NCBI GenBank assembly: GCA_017561265.1
Contig: JAFZDJ010000010.1
Coordinates: 25,431-89,430 of the forward strand
Reading direction: 5' to 3'
Length of the DNA: 64,000 nt
Source: Bacteroidales bacterium
GTDB taxonomy: Bacteria; Bacteroidota; Bacteroidia; Bacteroidales; UBA932
In this document: in pieces, positions 61,153 through 64,000 of the stretch
How positions within the stretch are numbered: position 1 is the first letter of the stretch
How the letters are laid out: each line of letters begins with the position of its first letter
Notes under the pieces: generated by a model
Databases searched by the model: none
What the model saw: only the letters and a program-made list of their open reading frames with translations
Told to the model about the DNA's origin: nothing
Made by a program: the position numbers and the translations under genes

Positions 61153-62733
61153 ATGTATACAAAAGACCACGGCCTTTATGTGGCCCACGGCCCTAACGGC
61201 CCTATCTCGATCTGCGGAAAGATGGCGAATCGCCATGGACTCATTGCCGGAGCTACCGGAACGGGTAAGACGGTAACGCTCCAGGTACTTGCGGAGACAT
61301 TCTGCCAGGCGGGAGTGCCATGTTTCATGGCCGATATGAAGGGAGACCTTTCCGGTATCAGCCAGACAGGAGCGATGAGCGGCTTCATAGAGAAGAGATG
61401 TGCTGAGTTCGGTATCGAGAGTCCTGAATTCGGACCATGTCCTGTACGTTTCTTTGATGTGTACGGAGAGCAGGGACATCCTATGAGGACCACTGTGTCC
61501 AATATGGGACCTCAGCTTCTTGCGCGTCTTCTTCAGCTCAATGAGACTCAGGAGGGTATCCTGAACATCGTGTTCAGAATCGCAGACGACCGTGGACTTC
61601 TTTTGCTTGACCTGAAGGATCTTCGCTCTATGCTCAATTATGTGGCAGAGAATGCGAAGCAGTATACGGCATCATATGGAAATATCACGGCACAAAGTGT
61701 CGGAGCGATCCAGCGTGCTTTGCTGACCCTTGAGAATCAGGGAGCAGACAAGTTCTTTGCAGAACCTTCATTCGATATTTACGACCTTCTCCAGTGCGAG
61801 CAGGGCAAGGGTGTCATGAATGTGCTTGCAGCTGACAAGCTCATGCTCAATCCTAAGCTTTATTCGACCTTCCTTCTCTGGCTTCTTTCAGAGCTTTATG
61901 CCCAGCTGCCTGAGGTTGGAGATATGGACCTTCCTAAGCTCGTCTTCTTCTTCGATGAAGCACATATGCTCTTTGATGAGACCTCCAAGGCTCTCGTAGA
62001 CAAGATCGAGCAGGTCGTACGTCTTATCCGAAGCAAGGGTGTGGGTGTGTATTTCGTTACCCAGAGCCCGACAGATATTCCTGAAGAGATCCTCGGACAG
62101 CTTGGAAACCGTGTTCAGCATGCTCTCAGAGCCTTCACTCCAAAGGATCAGAAGGCAGTCAAGACTGCGGCTGAGACTTTCAGAGCAAATCCTGAGTTCA
62201 AGACAGCTGATGCGATCATGGAACTTGGAACCGGTGAGGCCCTGGTCTCTTTCCTTGACGAAAAGGGAGCTCCTTCTATGGTGGAGCGTGCAAAGATTCT
62301 CTTCCCGCTCAGCCAGATTGGTGCTGTAACTGAAGGTCAGAGAGGACAGATCATCAATCAGTCCCGTCTTTATGGCAAGTATGACAAGGTCGTCGATCGT
62401 GAAAGTGCGTTTGAGGTACTCATGGCTGAGGCCGAGGCCGCGCTGAAGGCGGAGCAGGAGGCTGCTGAAGCTGCGGCTGCTGCGGAGGCTGAGGAGAGGG
62501 CTGCAAAGGAGAGCGCTAAGTCTAAAAATGCAGGCAAGAGCGTGCTTGGCGGCATCTTCGGAGCAGTTATCGGAGCAGCTGTTTCCAGCGTTACTAGTTC
62601 GATCGGAACTGAGGTTTCGAAGAAGGTCACAGGCAAGAAGTCAAATACTACTGCCAAGGACATAGCTGGCAAGGCTGTTGGTGCTGCAACAAGGAAACTT
62701 ACCAGAACAGTACTGGGAACTCTCTTGAAATAA
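61153..62733 (+). CDS. HerA-like ATPase of the DUF853/YjgR type
   Basis: The 526-residue protein has Walker A GATGTGKT near residue 34, [16 protein letters not shown] near 59, [22 protein letters not shown] and Walker [14 protein letters not shown] near 265, followed by [29 protein letters not shown]. That is the DUF853 pattern. The C-terminus has an Ala/Glu-rich coiled coil (about 420-455) and a Gly/Ala/Val stretch (about 470-490) that could sit in or near a membrane. The family resembles HerA/FtsK motors; its cellular job is not settled. Confidence 0.92.
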   Translation: MYTKDHGLYVAHGPNGPISICGKMANRHGLIAGATGTGKTVTLQVLAETFCQAGVPCFMADMKGDLSGISQTGAMSGFIEKRCAEFGIESPEFGPCPVRFFDVYGEQGHPMRTTVSNMGPQLLARLLQLNETQEGILNIVFRIADDRGLLLLDLKDLRSMLNYVAENAKQYTASYGNITAQSVGAIQRALLTLENQGADKFFAEPSFDIYDLLQCEQGKGVMNVLAADKLMLNPKLYSTFLLWLLSELYAQLPEVGDMDLPKLVFFFDEAHMLFDETSKALVDKIEQVVRLIRSKGVGVYFVTQSPTDIPEEILGQLGNRVQHALRAFTPKDQKAVKTAAETFRANPEFKTADAIMELGTGEALVSFLDEKGAPSMVERAKILFPLSQIGAVTEGQRGQIINQSRLYGKYDKVVDRESAFEVLMAEAEAALKAEQEAAEAAAAAEAEERAAKESAKSKNAGKSVLGGIFGAVIGAAVSSVTSSIGTEVSKKVTGKKSNTTAKDIAGKAVGAATRKLTRTVLGTLLK

Positions 62734-62740
62734 GTACGGA

Positions 62741-63298
62741 TTACATAAGCCAGGCTGACATGTCCTGGCCAGAAGCAAGAGCTTCGCGGATAGTGGTCGA
62801 CGAAATGTCGACCATTTCTGCATTCAGGAGGATGATGCGGTATGACTGATCTTCTGCAAGAAGGTCTTCCTTGATTGCCGGGAGATCGAAGCCTGTGCGA
62901 GGGAATACAGCGACCCCATATTCGCTGAGGATGCGCTTGTAGTCGCGCCAGCGGCGTATGTCGGCAAGGTTGTCTGCTCCTATGACAAGCGTGAATGTGT
63001 TTTCAGGCTCTCTTTCGCGCAGTGCGTCAAGTGTGCGGATCGTGTAATGAGGCTCAGGCATGTTAAGCTCGATATCGTCTACCCAGACGCGCAGGCCTTC
63101 ATGTCTTCTGACAGCTTCTATGGCCGCTTCATATCGCTCGCGGCCTGTCGAACTGCTTATGCCTTCCTTGAGTGGATTCTTTGGAGACACTATGAGGTAG
63201 ACATACCAGAAACCTGCCTCCTCGGTCATGTGCTTCATGATAGCGAGATGGCCGATGTGCAAAGGGTTGAATGATCCGCTGTAAACCGCTATTTCCAT
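62741..63298 (-). CDS. nadD: Nicotinate-nucleotide adenylyltransferase
   Basis: The 185-residue enzyme joins nicotinate mononucleotide and ATP to deamido-NAD in the cytosol. The nucleotidyltransferase motif is MEIAVYSGSFNPLHIGHLAI at the start, followed by LIVSPKNPLK, FTLVIGADNL, DIRRWRDYKRIL and the end motif VDISSTTIREALASGQD. The start lies two bases after the gmk stop, so the two genes are co-transcribed. NAD synthesis here has no visible link to the TIR cluster 38 kb away. Confidence 0.95.
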   Translation of the reverse strand: MEIAVYSGSFNPLHIGHLAIMKHMTEEAGFWYVYLIVSPKNPLKEGISSSTGRERYEAAIEAVRRHEGLRVWVDDIELNMPEPHYTIRTLDALREREPENTFTLVIGADNLADIRRWRDYKRILSEYGVAVFPRTGFDLPAIKEDLLAEDQSYRIILLNAEMVDISSTTIREALASGQDMSAWLM

Positions 63299-63300
63299 TT

Positions 63301-63870
63301 TTATTTCTTAAGGAATCCTCCGACAACTTCCTCAGCTTCTGCAAGAGCTGTCTGAAGGTCGTCATTGATGAGGGTATAGTCGAACTTGCCTGCCGCGAAT
63401 TCCATCTCGGATGCAGCTTTTGCAACTCTCTTCTCTATAGCCTCCATGGTATCGGTTCCACGACCTATGAGCCTTTTGCGGAGAATTTCTACTGATGGAG
63501 CCTGAATGAATACAGAGAATGCCTGATCCCCGAAGATTCTCTTGAGATTTACGCCACCCTGGACGTCGATGTCGAAGATGATGGTATGTCCTTTGGCCCA
63601 GATCCTTTCTACCTCGGATCTGAGGGTTCCATAGAACGATCCCGCATATACTTCTTCATATTCCACGAACTTGTCTTCTGCAATCATCTGTCTGAACTCG
63701 TCTGATGTGAAGAAATAGTACTCGACGCCGTGCTGCTCCTGGCCGCGCGGAGCTCTTGAAGTGGCTGATATTGAGAACTCAAGCTCCGGATGGAGTCCAA
63801 GAAGATGGTTTACAACTGTGCTTTTGCCAGCTCCAGAAGGTGCGGAGAATATGATTACTTTATTGTCCAT
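63301..63870 (-). CDS. gmk: Guanylate kinase
   Basis: The 189-residue enzyme phosphorylates GMP to GDP. Motifs are Walker A SGAGKSTVVNHL near residue 12, SATSRAPRGQEQHGVEYYFFTSDEF near 38, EYEEVYAGSFYGT near 75 and FDIDVQGGVNLKR near 100. Length is normal. The divergent region to the right (63871-64000) is AT-rich with a forward TATTTTTG box at 63925-63932, probably for a gene starting near or beyond the window end. Confidence 0.96.
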   Translation of the reverse strand: MDNKVIIFSAPSGAGKSTVVNHLLGLHPELEFSISATSRAPRGQEQHGVEYYFFTSDEFRQMIAEDKFVEYEEVYAGSFYGTLRSEVERIWAKGHTIIFDIDVQGGVNLKRIFGDQAFSVFIQAPSVEILRKRLIGRGTDTMEAIEKRVAKAASEMEFAAGKFDYTLINDDLQTALAEAEEVVGGFLKK

Positions 63871-64000
63871 GATGATATATGAAGAATTAGCTTCGGTATT
63901 TTTTTAATTTTCCGCAATATTAGTTATTTTTGCCAAGATTTTGAGATAAGCAATTGATTTTTAAACAAATTTTAGACTTTGGTATCTTACAAGGAAATCG

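Overview
The window looks like a chromosome segment from a Bacteroidota species, most likely Bacteroidales. The evidence is the promoter type (TTTG, about 19-21 bases, then TAnnTTTG), the near absence of strong Shine-Dalgarno sites, and families typical of the phylum (DUF4290, DUF3822, ftsK followed by a LolA-like gene, FISUMP and FKBP lipoproteins, a reverse rubrerythrin). No rRNA, tRNA, integrase or CRISPR array was recognised.

Bases 1-4430 are a decayed left flank. They hold the tail of a truncated gene, a small zinc-ribbon membrane protein, a transposase pseudogene of the IS1634 type with several stops and frameshifts, an AT-rich gene for a nucleoside-deoxyribosyltransferase-like/TPR protein, and an IS30 transposase remnant.

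Bases 4431-25197 form a run of same-strand, tightly packed or overlapping genes that is the most interesting part. Module A (4431-8997) encodes an AAA/STAND-type ATPase, a SIR2-like/TIR fusion and an nSTAND-TM-WD40 protein whose WD40 repeats are nearly identical DNA and carry a frameshift. A strong promoter with an overlapping hairpin then starts module B (9144-25197). It encodes a SARM1-like TIR-TM-PDZ protein, a Rossmann-RyR-like protein, an FHA-TM-trypsin-like protease, a pseudokinase-TM protein, an exported CHAT protease, two exported proteins (one with kinesin-light-chain-like TPRs), a TIR-TM protein, a PrsW-type intramembrane protease, a TIR fused to a hexapeptide-repeat acyltransferase, and a stand-alone RyR-domain protein. 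A convergent gene (25203-27197, minus strand) encodes a four-helix membrane protein with TrkA-N-like and RyR domains. Several products place a signalling or NAD-cleaving domain in the cytosol and a protease, PDZ or repeat domain in the periplasm. I read this as an envelope-spanning conflict or stress-signalling network in which TIR products may be read by RyR proteins and proteolysis (trypsin-like, CHAT, PrsW) relays the signal. That reading is inference from domain content and gene order.

Bases 27437-29927 hold two membrane proteins (one DUF697). From 29929 to the end the window is ordinary core genome: manA, hslR, a rubredoxin/reverse-rubrerythrin pair, addB-addA, DUF4290-ftsK-lolA-like, a TPM/LemA/FISUMP operon, apbE, a short comEC, an ackA-ptb-buk fermentation operon, a beta-lactamase-fold hydrolase, a cytidylate-kinase-like protein and MATE pump, FKBP lipoproteins, a DHH phosphoesterase, DUF3822-rsmD, a SulP transporter, a HerA-like ATPase, nadD and gmk.
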